Shown here one piece after another: positions 15,475 through 23,506 of a DNA stretch of 38,153 bases (position 1 is the first letter of the stretch; each line of letters starts with the position of its first letter). The notes below the pieces were generated by a model. It saw nothing but the letters and a program-made list of their open reading frames with translations, did not search any database and had not been told where the DNA came from. Both the position numbers and the translations under genes were made by a program. The stretch is from Actinomadura hibisca NBRC 15177. GTDB lineage: Bacteria > Actinomycetota > Actinomycetes > Streptosporangiales > Streptosporangiaceae. The DNA is taken from positions 1 through 38,153 of the forward strand of contig NZ_BCRO01000115.1 in the NCBI RefSeq assembly GCF_001552635.1, written 5' to 3'.

Positions 15475-17010
15475 TCACCAGGAGGGGCCGGAGATCGACT
15501 CCCAGACGCCGTCGAAGCGGTCCCGGGCCTGCTCGGCGCGGCCCTTCTCGGTGCCATAGAGCACGCCGAGGTCGAACGCCTCGGCGACGTTGCGGGCCCG
15601 CGCGCCGCGCAGGTGCTCCATGGCGATCACGCCGTCCTGGTGGTCGCCGAGCACGGTCTGCACCCGCTTGGCGTCCTTGGAGACGGCCTTGGCCGGGCCG
15701 CCGAGCACGGGTTTGGCCAGGTCGGCGGCGTAGCGGGCACGCTTGGCGGCCTTGCGGGTCTCGTGCCGGGCGACGTCGCGGTCGTCGGCCTCCGCGATCG
15801 CGGCGTGCTTCTTGAGCATCCGCTTCCACGCCTTGCCGACCAGGCGGGGCAGCTCCTTGGCGGCGGGGCGCCCGGCGGCCTTGCCCTTGAACGGCGGGTC
15901 GGTGACCAGTTCGTCCAGGGCGTTCAGCAGCGCGAAGTAGCGGGGGTCCTTGAGGGTGGCGTTGAGCTTGCGGTAACCCGACCGCTCGCGGCGCGCGATG
16001 TCCTCCAGCCAGGACGGCGCGGCGGCCCCGTCGAGCTGCTCGGCGAACCGCATCCGCAGGACCTCCAGGTCGCGGACCTCGCCGAGCGCGTCGGCCAGCC
16101 ACTTCAGCTCGTCCTTCAGCGGGCGGGTGTACTCGGTGTCGAAGAGCGACTTGTAGCTCTGGAGGGCGCTGCGGATGCGGCGGGTCGCCACGCGCATCTT
16201 GTGGACGGCGTCGTACTCGGCCGTGCGGACCTTGGGATCCCACTCGACGATGGCGTCGACCTGCTGGGCGATGTAGGCGATCACGGCCTCGCCGGTGGTC
16301 GGCTCGCCCTCCAGCTTGGCGATCGCGACGGAGCGGGCGTCGGCGGCGGACGGCTCGACCGCGTCGCCGAGCAGGCGGCCGAGCTTGGAGGAGGTGGCGG
16401 CGCGCCCGGCCCCGGCCTTGCGCAGCCGCTTGCCCGCGCCCTTGAGCAGGTCGGCGCCGCCGTCGCCGAGTTCGACCTCGATCTCGCGCCAGCGCTGCGG
16501 CTCGGCCCCGACGCCGCCGGCGGTGCGCGCGCCCTCGTCGGGGACGATCTCGACGGCGGTGGCGGCGCGCAGGTCGGTGCCGGTGACCAGGTCGTCGGCG
16601 ACCTCGGCGAGCATGCGGCCGCCGTCGTCCAGCAGGTGGACGACGGCGCGGCGGGTCTCCAGCGTCGCGACCGGCTCCAGCGCCGCGCCGCGCGTGTAGG
16701 CGGCGACGAGGGAGGCGAGGCGGGCGGGCACGACGCGCGAGCGGCCGAGCGGGGCGCGCAGCTCGTTCTTGCTGTCGGGACCGGCGGGCATCTTGAGGTG
16801 CCAGCCGGCGTCGTCGCCGCCCCGGCGGCGGCGCAGGGTGATGCCGCCAGCCGCCAGCCGCAGGTCGGCGGTGTCGAAGTAGGTGGCGTGCAGCTCGTGG
16901 ACGCGGGGCGGGCCGACGGTGGCGACGCCGGGCAGGCCGGACAGGTCGGGGACGGCGAAGTCGGCGGCGGCGTCGTACTTCTGCTCGATCTCCAGATGCC
17001 GGTCGGCCAC
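15475..17010 (-). CDS. CYTH and CHAD domain protein
   Basis: 511 aa from GTG 17010, with GGGAG eight bases upstream; the frame stays open to 17061. Residues 4-200 form a CYTH (triphosphate tunnel) domain opening with HLEIEQKYD, the family's ExExK signature, and containing LRRRRGG, GWHLKMPAG and a late EIEVELGDGG. Residues about 240-505 are a CHAD domain: all-helical with conserved basic and His residues (VHKMRVATRRIRSALQSYK; RHETRKAAKRARYAADL). CHAD domains bind polyphosphate, and CYTH domains hydrolyse or bind triphosphates. It converges on mutT1 with only 3 bp between the stops, placing a polyphosphate-binding protein beside the polyphosphate kinase. Confidence 0.94.
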   Translation of the reverse strand: MADRHLEIEQKYDAAADFAVPDLSGLPGVATVGPPRVHELHATYFDTADLRLAAGGITLRRRRGGDDAGWHLKMPAGPDSKNELRAPLGRSRVVPARLASLVAAYTRGAALEPVATLETRRAVVHLLDDGGRMLAEVADDLVTGTDLRAATAVEIVPDEGARTAGGVGAEPQRWREIEVELGDGGADLLKGAGKRLRKAGAGRAATSSKLGRLLGDAVEPSAADARSVAIAKLEGEPTTGEAVIAYIAQQVDAIVEWDPKVRTAEYDAVHKMRVATRRIRSALQSYKSLFDTEYTRPLKDELKWLADALGEVRDLEVLRMRFAEQLDGAAAPSWLEDIARRERSGYRKLNATLKDPRYFALLNALDELVTDPPFKGKAAGRPAAKELPRLVGKAWKRMLKKHAAIAEADDRDVARHETRKAAKRARYAADLAKPVLGGPAKAVSKDAKRVQTVLGDHQDGVIAMEHLRGARARNVAEAFDLGVLYGTEKGRAEQARDRFDGVWESISGPSW

Positions 17011-17114
17011 GATGCGCTCTCCCTGCTGAAGGTCCCTGCGACGGCTGCCTGATCTCAGCATTCCACGCTGATCGGCCGTGACACCTACGGCGGGACGTAT
17101 TGAGCGTCTCCGGC

Positions 17115-17480
17115 TTATTGCGCGGGCGTGACGAACTCGGGCTGGTCGATGACGCGCAGCCAGCTTCCGTCGGGCTGGCGGCGGACGACCTGGGCGCGGG
17201 CGCCGGAACCGTCCTTGGGCGGGGTGGAGGTGAGCGCGATGTCGCCGTTGACCAGGGTGGGGAGGGGCTCCTCGGGCTCGAAGTGGGGACGGTTGGCGAG
17301 CACCTTCTCCCAGAGGGCGCGGATGGCGTCGCGGCCGACGGTCTGGCTGCCGGGCGGGTAGGCGAGGACGGCGTCCTCGGCGTAGAGGGCGGCGACACCG
17401 GCGGCGTCACCGGCGTTGGAACGCTCCACGAACAGGCGGGTGATGTCTTCGGGACGCATGGCCTTCTCGTATTCGCTCAT
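17115..17480 (-). CDS. SnoaL-like / NTF2-fold protein
   Basis: 121 aa. The N-terminal helices (MRPEDITRLFVERSNAGDAAGVAALYAEDAVLAYPPG in outline: FVERSNAGD, LYAEDAVLAYP) and VGRDAIRALWEKVL are typical of SnoaL/DUF4440 cone-shaped NTF2-fold proteins, followed by a curved beta sheet ending in WLRVIDQPEF. Members range from polyketide cyclases to ketosteroid isomerase-like proteins of unknown substrate. No catalytic residues can be named with confidence. It is divergent from the LysR gene and shares a 70-bp intergenic region with it, making it a likely LysR target. Confidence 0.85.
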   Translation of the reverse strand: MSEYEKAMRPEDITRLFVERSNAGDAAGVAALYAEDAVLAYPPGSQTVGRDAIRALWEKVLANRPHFEPEEPLPTLVNGDIALTSTPPKDGSGARAQVVRRQPDGSWLRVIDQPEFVTPAQ

Positions 17481-17536
17481 GCGTCCATTCTGGTGACGGC
17501 CTCATCAGAAGTCCAACAGATGGTTTTCATAGAAGC

Positions 17537-17542
17537 TAGAAT
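17537..17542 (+). promoter_or_regulatory. -10 box of the lysR gene
   Basis: TAGAAT ends eight bases before ATG 17551, and no ribosome site lies between, consistent with a leaderless transcript. TTC-N10-GAA (17526-17541) overlaps it and may be part of the LysR binding site serving this gene and the divergent SnoaL-like gene. Confidence 0.45.
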
Positions 17543-17550
17543 CGCTGGTT

Positions 17551-18426
17551 ATGGAGCTGAGGCAGCTGGAGTACTTCGTCGCGGTGGCCGAGGAGCGGAA
17601 CTTCACGCGGGCGGCCGAGCGGGTGCACATCAGCCAGTCCGGGGTGAGCGCGCAGATCAGGCAGCTCGAACGGGAGCTGGGCGCGGAGTTGTTCGACCGT
17701 TCGGGACGGACCGCGACGCTGACCGTCGCGGGCAAGGCGGCGCTGGAGCACGCGCGTGCGGCCTTGGCGGCGGCCGAGGCGCTCGGCCAGGCGGTGGGCG
17801 AGGTGACCGACGTGATCCGGGGCAGGGTCGTGCTGGGCATGGTGGCGGGCTGCACGATCACGCCGCTGTTCGACGCGCTGGCGGGCTTCCGCCGTGCGCA
17901 TCCGGGCGTGGAGGTGGCGCTGCTGGAGGGCAACTCCGAGGTGCTGGTCACGCAGGTGCGCGACGGGGCGCTGGACCTGGCGCTGGTGGGGACGGCGGCG
18001 CGGACGCCGGAGGGGCTGGAGGCGATGACGATCGTGGACGAGCGGATCGTGGCGGTGGTCCCGTCTGACCACGCCCTCGCGGGCCGGACGGACCTGACGC
18101 TGCGCGAGCTGAGCGAGCACCCGATCGTGTGCATGCCGAGGGGGACGGGGCTGCGCGCGGTGTTCGAGCAGGTCTGTGCGGCGCGGGACGTGCATCCCGA
18201 GATCGCGCTGGAGGCGAGCGCGTCCGACGCGATAGCCGATCTGGCGGCGCGGGGCCTGGCGGTGGGGGTGCTGAGCGAGTCGATGGCGGCCGAGTACAGC
18301 GACCGTCTGGACACGTTGCCGCTGGCGGAAGCGGAGGTCCCGGCGCTGCTGTCACTGGTGTGGAAGGGCACGTCGAACCCGGCGCTGCGCGAACTGCTCG
18401 GACACGCCCGCCGGGCGTTCGCTTAG
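17551..18426 (+). CDS. LysR family transcriptional regulator
   Basis: 291 aa, standard LysR length. Residues 1-60 are the winged HTH (MELRQLEYFVAVAEERNFTR, then AAERVHISQSGVSAQIRQLERELG), followed by a linker helix and a two-lobed substrate-binding domain (VLGMVAGCTITPLFDAL ... GALDLALVGTA). It is divergent from the SnoaL-like gene and converges on the APC permease, whose stop overlaps its own stop by 4 bp. Autoregulation and control of the neighbour are typical for the family. The effector is unknown. Confidence 0.95.
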   Translation: MELRQLEYFVAVAEERNFTRAAERVHISQSGVSAQIRQLERELGAELFDRSGRTATLTVAGKAALEHARAALAAAEALGQAVGEVTDVIRGRVVLGMVAGCTITPLFDALAGFRRAHPGVEVALLEGNSEVLVTQVRDGALDLALVGTAARTPEGLEAMTIVDERIVAVVPSDHALAGRTDLTLRELSEHPIVCMPRGTGLRAVFEQVCAARDVHPEIALEASASDAIADLAARGLAVGVLSESMAAEYSDRLDTLPLAEAEVPALLSLVWKGTSNPALRELLGHARRAFA

Positions 18427-19724
18427 GACACGTCCGCGGATCGGCGAGCACGGACGGCGCTCACAACCCCCAGCGCGATGCCGACCGCGAGCACCGGAAG
18501 GCCGCGCACCCACACCTCGCCTTCGACCTGGGTGAGCAGCACCAGGCACGACAGGATGCCGAGGACGGGCAGCACGATCGGGGTGCGGAAGTGATCGGGC
18601 TGCTCCCCGGGGTCACGGCGCAGGCGCAGGACGGCCGCGTTGACGGCGATGAAGACGACCAGCAGCAGCAGGACGAGCATCCCCGCCAGCGTCGCGACCT
18701 CACCCGTCAACGCGAGCAGCATGGACAGGCCGGTGGTGACCAGGATCGCGACCCAGGGCGTGCGCCGTCCGGGCAGGACGCGCGAGAGCACGCCGGGCAG
18801 GAGGCCGTCCTTGGACATGCCGTAAGTGAGGCGGGAGGACATGATGCCGGTGAGCAGCGCGCCGTTGCCGACGGCGACCAGGGCGATGATGCTGAACAAC
18901 GTCTCGGGGATGCCTCCCGCCACCCGGACGACCTCCAGCAGCGGACCGGTGGACTCCACCAGCCGCGAGGTGGGGACGGCGGCGCTGGCGGCGAGACCCG
19001 TCAGGATGTAACCGGCACCGGCGCAGGCCAGGGCGCCGAAGAGCGCGCGCGGGTAGGAGCGGCGGGGGTCGCGGGTCTCCTCGGTGAGGTTGACGGAGGT
19101 CTCGAAACCGACGAAGGAGTAGTAGGCGAGGACGGTCGCGGCGAGGACCCCGGCGAGGGGGCTGTGATCAGGCGTGCCGACCTGGGTGATGCGCCCGACG
19201 TCGCCGTCTCCCCGGAAGACGACCCAGGCGCCGAGCACGATGATGATGACGAGCCCGCTGAGCTCGACCAGCGTCGCCACGGCATTGGCGCGCAGCGACT
19301 CCTGGATGCCGCGCATATTGAGCAAAGCGAGCAGCAGCAAAAAGACGATGGCGACAAGAGGAACCGGCAGCTCGACGAAAGCCGTCAGGTACTCCCCGCC
19401 GAAGGCCCGCGCGAGCGCGGCGACGGAGACGATCCCGGCGGCGAGCATGCAGAACCCGACCGTGAAGCCGGTGAAGGGCCCGAACGCGAGATTCGCGTAG
19501 TGCGAAGCGCCCCCGGCCTTGGGGTACTTGGTGGCGAGTTCCGCGTAGGAGGCGGCCGTGAGCAGCGCCAGCACGAGCGCCAGGACCAGCGGAATCCAGA
19601 CGGCCCCGCCGACCTCGGCCGCCATCTGCCCGACCAGGACGTAGACGCCGGCGCCCAGGATGTCCCCGAGGATGAAGAAGAAGAGCAGCGGGGTGGTGAG
19701 GGCTCTGTTCAGGGTTGTCGCCAC
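18423..19724 (-). CDS. APC superfamily amino-acid permease
   Basis: 433 aa with about 12 hydrophobic segments. The first TM carries GDILGAGVYVLVG, the broken-helix glycine motif that contacts substrate in APC transporters. Later segments include KYPKAGGASHY, VAYYSFVGFE-type TM6 (LAYYSFVGFETSVNLTEE) and TYGMSKDGLLP. These fit amino-acid or polyamine permeases. The start is GTG 19724 with no obvious ribosome site. It shares a 265-bp intergenic region with the divergent lipoprotein gene. Substrate cannot be assigned. Confidence 0.93.
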   Translation of the reverse strand: MATTLNRALTTPLLFFFILGDILGAGVYVLVGQMAAEVGGAVWIPLVLALVLALLTAASYAELATKYPKAGGASHYANLAFGPFTGFTVGFCMLAAGIVSVAALARAFGGEYLTAFVELPVPLVAIVFLLLLALLNMRGIQESLRANAVATLVELSGLVIIIVLGAWVVFRGDGDVGRITQVGTPDHSPLAGVLAATVLAYYSFVGFETSVNLTEETRDPRRSYPRALFGALACAGAGYILTGLAASAAVPTSRLVESTGPLLEVVRVAGGIPETLFSIIALVAVGNGALLTGIMSSRLTYGMSKDGLLPGVLSRVLPGRRTPWVAILVTTGLSMLLALTGEVATLAGMLVLLLLVVFIAVNAAVLRLRRDPGEQPDHFRTPIVLPVLGILSCLVLLTQVEGEVWVRGLPVLAVGIALGVVSAVRARRSADVS

Positions 19725-19989
19725 CGCGTGATCATTGCCCCGCAGTGCGATTTCATGCCGTCCGAGGACAAATCCCCTGGTCAGCGGCCCTTGATCAAAA
19801 AAGTCCGCATCGGGGCGAACTTCTCCCTGCCGTCATGACATCCAGACGCCCCCGCAACGCCACGAGTTCGGCGCGCACCGGGTCGGATTGATCACGTCCC
19901 GCCGCGCCAACTCCACGGGACGGGACCCGCATCTCACCCCGTACAGCGCGATCACGAAGAGCGCGCACCGAGGACGGGAGCGAGGAACC

Positions 19990-20475
19990 ATGCGGAAGAT
20001 CATGATCACCGGGATGGCGGCGGCGCTGGCGCTCAGCCTGACGGCGTGCAACGGCAAGAGCGACGCCGACTCTGCGGCACCGCCGCCCTCGACCTCCGCA
20101 CCCGCACCGAGCGAATCCACGACGCCGAGCAGCACCACCAAGCCGGACAGCACGCCCACCCCCGAAAGCTCGGAGGCCCCGGCGACCGAGCCGCCCTCGG
20201 CCGAGCCCGAGGAAGGCAAGCAGGTCAAGGCGGCGACGGGCCGGCTGCGCTACCTGGCGCCGGGCAAGTTCATCGTCAACGGCGTCAGCTTCTTCACCTC
20301 CAACGACACGGTCCTGTACGTGGCCGGAAGCAAGTGCCCGGACGGCGGCCCTCCGGCGTCCGACGTGAGCAAGTGCTCCGTCGACGGCCTCGACGAGTGG
20401 GCGCAGACCGCCCCGCACAACGTGACCGTGCGCTTCTCCGGCCAAACCGCGACGATGATCCGAGAGACCCAGTAA
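19990..20475 (+). CDS. Small secreted lipoprotein
   Basis: 161 aa. GAGG lies four bases before ATG 19990. A signal peptide ends in the lipobox LTAC (Cys20). Residues 25-75 are a Ser/Thr/Pro/Glu-rich disordered spacer. The C-terminal domain of about 85 residues (TGRLRYLAPGKFIVNGVSFFTSNDTVLYVAG) contains two further Cys residues (KCPDGG, KCSVDG) that could form a disulfide. I do not recognise the domain; it appears to be an actinobacterial surface lipoprotein of unknown role. A strong hairpin follows the stop, so it is probably transcribed alone. Confidence 0.85.
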   Translation: MRKIMITGMAAALALSLTACNGKSDADSAAPPPSTSAPAPSESTTPSSTTKPDSTPTPESSEAPATEPPSAEPEEGKQVKAATGRLRYLAPGKFIVNGVSFFTSNDTVLYVAGSKCPDGGPPASDVSKCSVDGLDEWAQTAPHNVTVRFSGQTATMIRETQ

Positions 20476-20518
20476 CAACCGGGCCTGCGGCCCACCCTCC
20501 AACGCAACCCGCAGCAAA

Positions 20519-20557
20519 AGCGCCCCGCCGCTCTCAACCCGAGAGCAGCGGGGCGCT
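20519..20557 (+). terminator. Terminator after the lipoprotein gene
   Basis: The 17-base arm at 20519-20535 pairs with 20541-20557 with a single mismatch around the loop AACCC. It begins 43 bp after the lipoprotein stop. The stem is GC-rich with no T-run, typical of actinomycete terminators. Confidence 0.75.
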
Positions 20558-20612
20558 GCTCAGCTGCAACACCTCGCCATCCATGGAGCCGGGAAATCCA
20601 TAGCCTGGACTC

Positions 20613-20715
20613 GTGATCAGGTCTGTGGTGTTCGACGTCGGCGAGACCCTGATCGACGACACCCGAAAATGGCAGGAGCGGGCGGGCTGACTCGGCTGGA
20701 GCCGGAGAACGGAAG
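20613..20715 (+). pseudogene. Truncated HAD-family hydrolase remnant
   Basis: From GTG 20613 the frame reads MIRSVVFDVGETLIDDTRKW, the N-terminal HAD motif I with its nucleophile Asp in FDVGETL. A TGA stop follows at 20688-20690. Reading through the stop continues LGWSRRT, lining up with the usual ADWLGVPRxT of such hydrolases if the TGA replaces a Trp codon. Similarity ends near 20715, where the DNA becomes AT-richer. About 200 or more residues of the normal enzyme are missing, so this is a broken 5' end, probably cut by the event that brought in the following accessory genes. Confidence 0.7.
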
Positions 20716-20761
20716 CTTTGAATAACTAAATGATGCCGCATCGGACGCTCGAGTATTGAGA

Positions 20762-20932
20762 TCAGCAAAATACTTGTATGTATTTAGATATTCTCGCGTC
20801 GAATTCGTGGTCGTACTCGGGTCCGGGAAAATCGACCACCATTTCATGGCTGAATCGGGCAAGAACTAATAGATCCTGACTATATGTCCCAAAAGTGCCC
20901 AGGTGGTGCTGAGCGTATCTAGCCAATCGCAT
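20762..20932 (-). CDS. Possible small protein in AT-rich spacer
   Basis: 56 aa from ATG 20932 (64 aa from TTG 20956): MRLARYAQHHLGTFG, then LLVLARFSHEMVVDF and an acidic, aromatic C-terminus. The residue mix looks protein-like rather than like a shadow frame, and the local GC is unusually low (24 G/C in the 60 bases 20761-20820), which points to foreign DNA. There is no clear ribosome site and no recognisable family. It may be a fragment of an older gene. Confidence 0.2.
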   Translation of the reverse strand: MRLARYAQHHLGTFGTYSQDLLVLARFSHEMVVDFPGPEYDHEFDARISKYIQVFC

Positions 20933-21049
20933 GACAGTTGCATCGCTGTGAGGCAAGGTCGAACTCGGTCGCCGCGCCCGCTCATGGCGCGGCGCTTATG
21001 TTGCAAGCGCACATCGGTGGCTAGGGGGCTGCTGGACGGTGATCGCACG

Positions 21050-21595
21050 ATGAGTGTCGAGGACGAAAGCGGAGGGTCCTCCCGGGAAGGGCTGCCGACC
21101 AGTGCCATGCAAGAGCAGTTCAGCATCGCATTTGTTCATCTGATCACTTCGGCCGCCGGATGTTTCCTGCGGCGACACGACACCGACTTCGATGGTGTCG
21201 ACCTCACCGTCCACCATGAGATGGATTACGACTACTACTGCGAAGCCCAGTTCGACATCCAACTCAAGTGCACCACCCAGCGGAGCCTGATCCATGAAGA
21301 TCATATTTCGTGGACGCTGAGCAAAAAGCGCTTCAAGAAGCTGACGCAAGGCAAGAGGCAGAACCGGCGGTACCTGGGGGTGCTCCTGGTCCCCGGTGAC
21401 CCTGAGTTGTGGCTTGACCAAGACGAGACCCAGCTGATCACGCGAAGCCGGATGTACTGGCAAGAGGCTTCCAAGCTCGGGTCTCTGCAGGACGGGGCGG
21501 AGAGTAAGACGGTGAGCCTACCGAGGGGTAATCTCTTTGACGTACCTGGACTCCTTGGAATCATGAGGTCCATCGGCGAGGGAGGCGGCGAGTGA
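21050..21595 (+). CDS. DUF4365 domain protein (putative restriction-nuclease fold)
   Basis: 181 aa; I chose ATG 21050, as the frame open to 20903 has no ribosome site. Residues 14-175 match the DUF4365 pattern: MQEQFSIAFVHLITSAAG helix, DTDFDGVDLTV, QFDIQLKCTTQ, a helical insert, YLGVLLVPGDPELWL and late MYWQEASKL, VSLPRGNLFDV. A helix Glu (E22), Asp48/Asp51 and the Q-x-K at 71-73 sit where a PD-(D/E)xK nuclease keeps its metal and catalytic residues. Its last four bases overlap the start of the next gene (GTGA). Codon use is less GC-biased than in flanking genes. A nuclease or defence role is inference from the fold and context. Confidence 0.82.
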   Translation: MSVEDESGGSSREGLPTSAMQEQFSIAFVHLITSAAGCFLRRHDTDFDGVDLTVHHEMDYDYYCEAQFDIQLKCTTQRSLIHEDHISWTLSKKRFKKLTQGKRQNRRYLGVLLVPGDPELWLDQDETQLITRSRMYWQEASKLGSLQDGAESKTVSLPRGNLFDVPGLLGIMRSIGEGGGE

Positions 21596-22800
21596 CGTCG
21601 TTCACGCTCGATCCCTATCGTGAGATCGCTTCGACCCTCAGCCCCTCGGCCGTCTCCCAGTACCTCGCCACCGGTGACTGGGAACTCGAGTCCCGGCGCG
21701 ACCACATGTGCGAGGTCTGGCGCCTTCCGGCGCCCGCCGGTCAGCGCCCTCGCGGTCGGATCATGCTTCCCCTGGCCACCGACTACGACGACTTCCCGCA
21801 GCGCTTCTACGACGCCCTGCATGCGCTGGGTCGCGTGAATGGCTGGGACGCCACCGAACTGCTGCAGCACATCATCGCCACACGGGCAGACCTGTTCTAT
21901 GTCCGCCTCGACCAGCCGATGCCTGACGGGACGATTCCGTTCCGTCAGGCCGAAGAGACCATCGAAGCGATCTACAGGTTGCTGAGGTCTGCTGCGACCA
22001 CGGCGGCAGACCCCGACCACTCGCATCGCGGACGGCGACCATCCAAGGTCACTGACTTCCTGGACGAAGACGTCCGGCTCGGTCACACGAAGCGAGGCAG
22101 CTTCGTCTTCACTGTCGTGGCGCGTCTCGGGGATCCGTCCAGCACCGTACCGACCGCTGCAGTCGATCAGAGAGAGAACGACGCTGCTAGGCCGTTCGCA
22201 CGACAGGTCATGGAAACCCTGGCCAAGGGGCTTAACGCCACCGCGAGCCTCACTCGTGGCGAAGGCGACGATGCCCTTCAAGAGCCGGGCCGCTGGGGGT
22301 TGAGCGCTGACCTGGTGGAGTCCTTGGAGCAGATGGCAGAGCCAGAGGGGCTGAGGGCTCTCGACCTGTCGTTCGAGTGGGCTGCAGCAGAGCCACAGCC
22401 CGATGTCGTCTCTTCCCGCATCATTCTGGACCATAGTGCTGCGCCCATGTTGGCTCGTGTGAAGGAACGGCTGACCCGTCAAGAGGAGCCTCCAAGCCAG
22501 CAGACTCTCATCGGAGCGGTGCGCGCCTTGTCACGCGAGGACTCGGTGGCGGATGAGGAAGACGAAGGCGGGACCATCGTGCTCCACGCCGAAGTCAACG
22601 GGCGTATGCGCAAGGTGCAGGTGCCCCTGGCAGGACCGGACTACGACTGGGCGATCATCGCGCACCGAGCCAAGCAACCTTTGACCGTCAGTGGAGAACT
22701 CACCTTCGAGAGGCGTTCGTGGCGCCTCGGCAACCCGGAAGTGGACAGTAGGTTCCTTCGGCAGCAGTTCGGCGAAGGTGACCGGCCAGGGCCGCCCTAG
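21592..22800 (+). CDS. Unrecognised 402-aa partner of the DUF4365 protein
   Basis: 402 aa from GTG 21592, overlapping the upstream stop by four bases. I do not recognise a named domain. Residues 1-110 (SAVSQYLATGDWELE, then PLATDYDDFPQRFYDALHAL) form a mixed alpha/beta module. A middle region contains GRRPSKVTDFL and VRLGHTKRGSFVFTV. A helical part lies about 195-300. The last 80 residues are beta-rich (GTIVLHAEVNGRMRKVQVPL, then PLTVSGELTFERRSWRL), reminiscent of small nucleic-acid-binding barrels, though unproven. It has no signal peptide or TM segment, so it is cytoplasmic. Tight coupling implies it works with the DUF4365 protein, perhaps as sensor or specificity subunit (inference). Confidence 0.85.
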   Translation: MTSFTLDPYREIASTLSPSAVSQYLATGDWELESRRDHMCEVWRLPAPAGQRPRGRIMLPLATDYDDFPQRFYDALHALGRVNGWDATELLQHIIATRADLFYVRLDQPMPDGTIPFRQAEETIEAIYRLLRSAATTAADPDHSHRGRRPSKVTDFLDEDVRLGHTKRGSFVFTVVARLGDPSSTVPTAAVDQRENDAARPFARQVMETLAKGLNATASLTRGEGDDALQEPGRWGLSADLVESLEQMAEPEGLRALDLSFEWAAAEPQPDVVSSRIILDHSAAPMLARVKERLTRQEEPPSQQTLIGAVRALSREDSVADEEDEGGTIVLHAEVNGRMRKVQVPLAGPDYDWAIIAHRAKQPLTVSGELTFERRSWRLGNPEVDSRFLRQQFGEGDRPGPP

Positions 22801-22851
22801 GGCCTGGTAGGCACGGGCTCACCGGGGAAGGTGGGTGCGTGCGCGCTGCGA

Positions 22852-23442
22852 CTACGGGCTCTTGCTCGGCTCGGCCGCTGATTGGCGACGGCGAAGGAGC
22901 GGCAGGGGGATGACCATTGCGTCGAAGTGCGGGGCGTCCTCGTACGGGCGCAGTTTTCCGATCTTCTGCCATCCCCAGCGTGCGTACGCGGCCTGCGCGG
23001 ATTCGTTGTTCTCGCGGACCAGCAGCGTTGCGCGTTCCTCTTTGCGGCCGTGGAGCAGTTCGTCGTGTAGAGCGTGCGCGACGCCTTGGCCCTGCCACTG
23101 CGGGACGACCATCAGTTCGTTGAAGGCGAAGGTGCGCGTGCCGGTCTCGGTGGTGAAACCGTCTGGGACAGGTGTTGTCAGCCCTTGCCACCAGCGCGCG
23201 CCAGGCGGCAGTGCGTATCCGAACGCCTGGCCGACCGGTTGGCCGTCGATGTAGGCGATGACGATCTCGAAGCCGGGGGCGCGCAGGTAGCCGCGGACAC
23301 GTTCGGCGAAGCGGTCGCTGGAGTAGAACGGATCGCTGATCACCTCGGCGTGCGTGGCCTCGTACAGCGGCACGATCACGCTGGTCATGATCTGCTCGGT
23401 GGAGGTCGGGTCGTGGCGGGTGTAGGTCAGGCTCGGCGGCAT
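22852..23442 (-). CDS. GNAT family N-acetyltransferase
   Basis: 196 aa; AGGAG lies four bases before ATG 23442. The acetyl-CoA loop is in ELMVVPQWQGQGVAHALHDELL (Q-G-Q-G-V-A), preceded by a central beta strand and followed by the ATLLVRENNESAQAAYARWGW motif B. It is slightly long for GNAT because of an N-terminal segment (VIVPLYEATHAEVISDPFYS) and a hydrophilic tail. Substrate unknown. It lies immediately downstream of the XRE regulator on the same strand and converges on the 402-aa gene of the accessory cassette. Confidence 0.9.
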   Translation of the reverse strand: MPPSLTYTRHDPTSTEQIMTSVIVPLYEATHAEVISDPFYSSDRFAERVRGYLRAPGFEIVIAYIDGQPVGQAFGYALPPGARWWQGLTTPVPDGFTTETGTRTFAFNELMVVPQWQGQGVAHALHDELLHGRKEERATLLVRENNESAQAAYARWGWQKIGKLRPYEDAPHFDAMVIPLPLLRRRQSAAEPSKSP

Positions 23443-23482
23443 TGTTCTCCTGCGGTGAGTGCGAGCGCTTCATGGGCGTCCC

Positions 23483-23499
23483 AGGCCGCCGGGCGGCCT
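23483..23499 (-). terminator. Weak hairpin after the XRE gene
   Basis: AGGCCGCC and GGCGGCCT flank a single G in the 64-bp gap between the XRE regulator stop and the GNAT start. The arms are perfect, although a one-base loop would force the end pairs open. It may reduce read-through into the GNAT gene. Confidence 0.35.
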
Positions 23500-23506
23500 T
23501 GTTCGG

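Noticed and set aside
20700..22851. Insertion sequence or integrase-borne island
   Set aside because: No transposase, integrase, terminal inverted repeat or flanking direct repeat was found around the cassette, so only a generic insertion is proposed.
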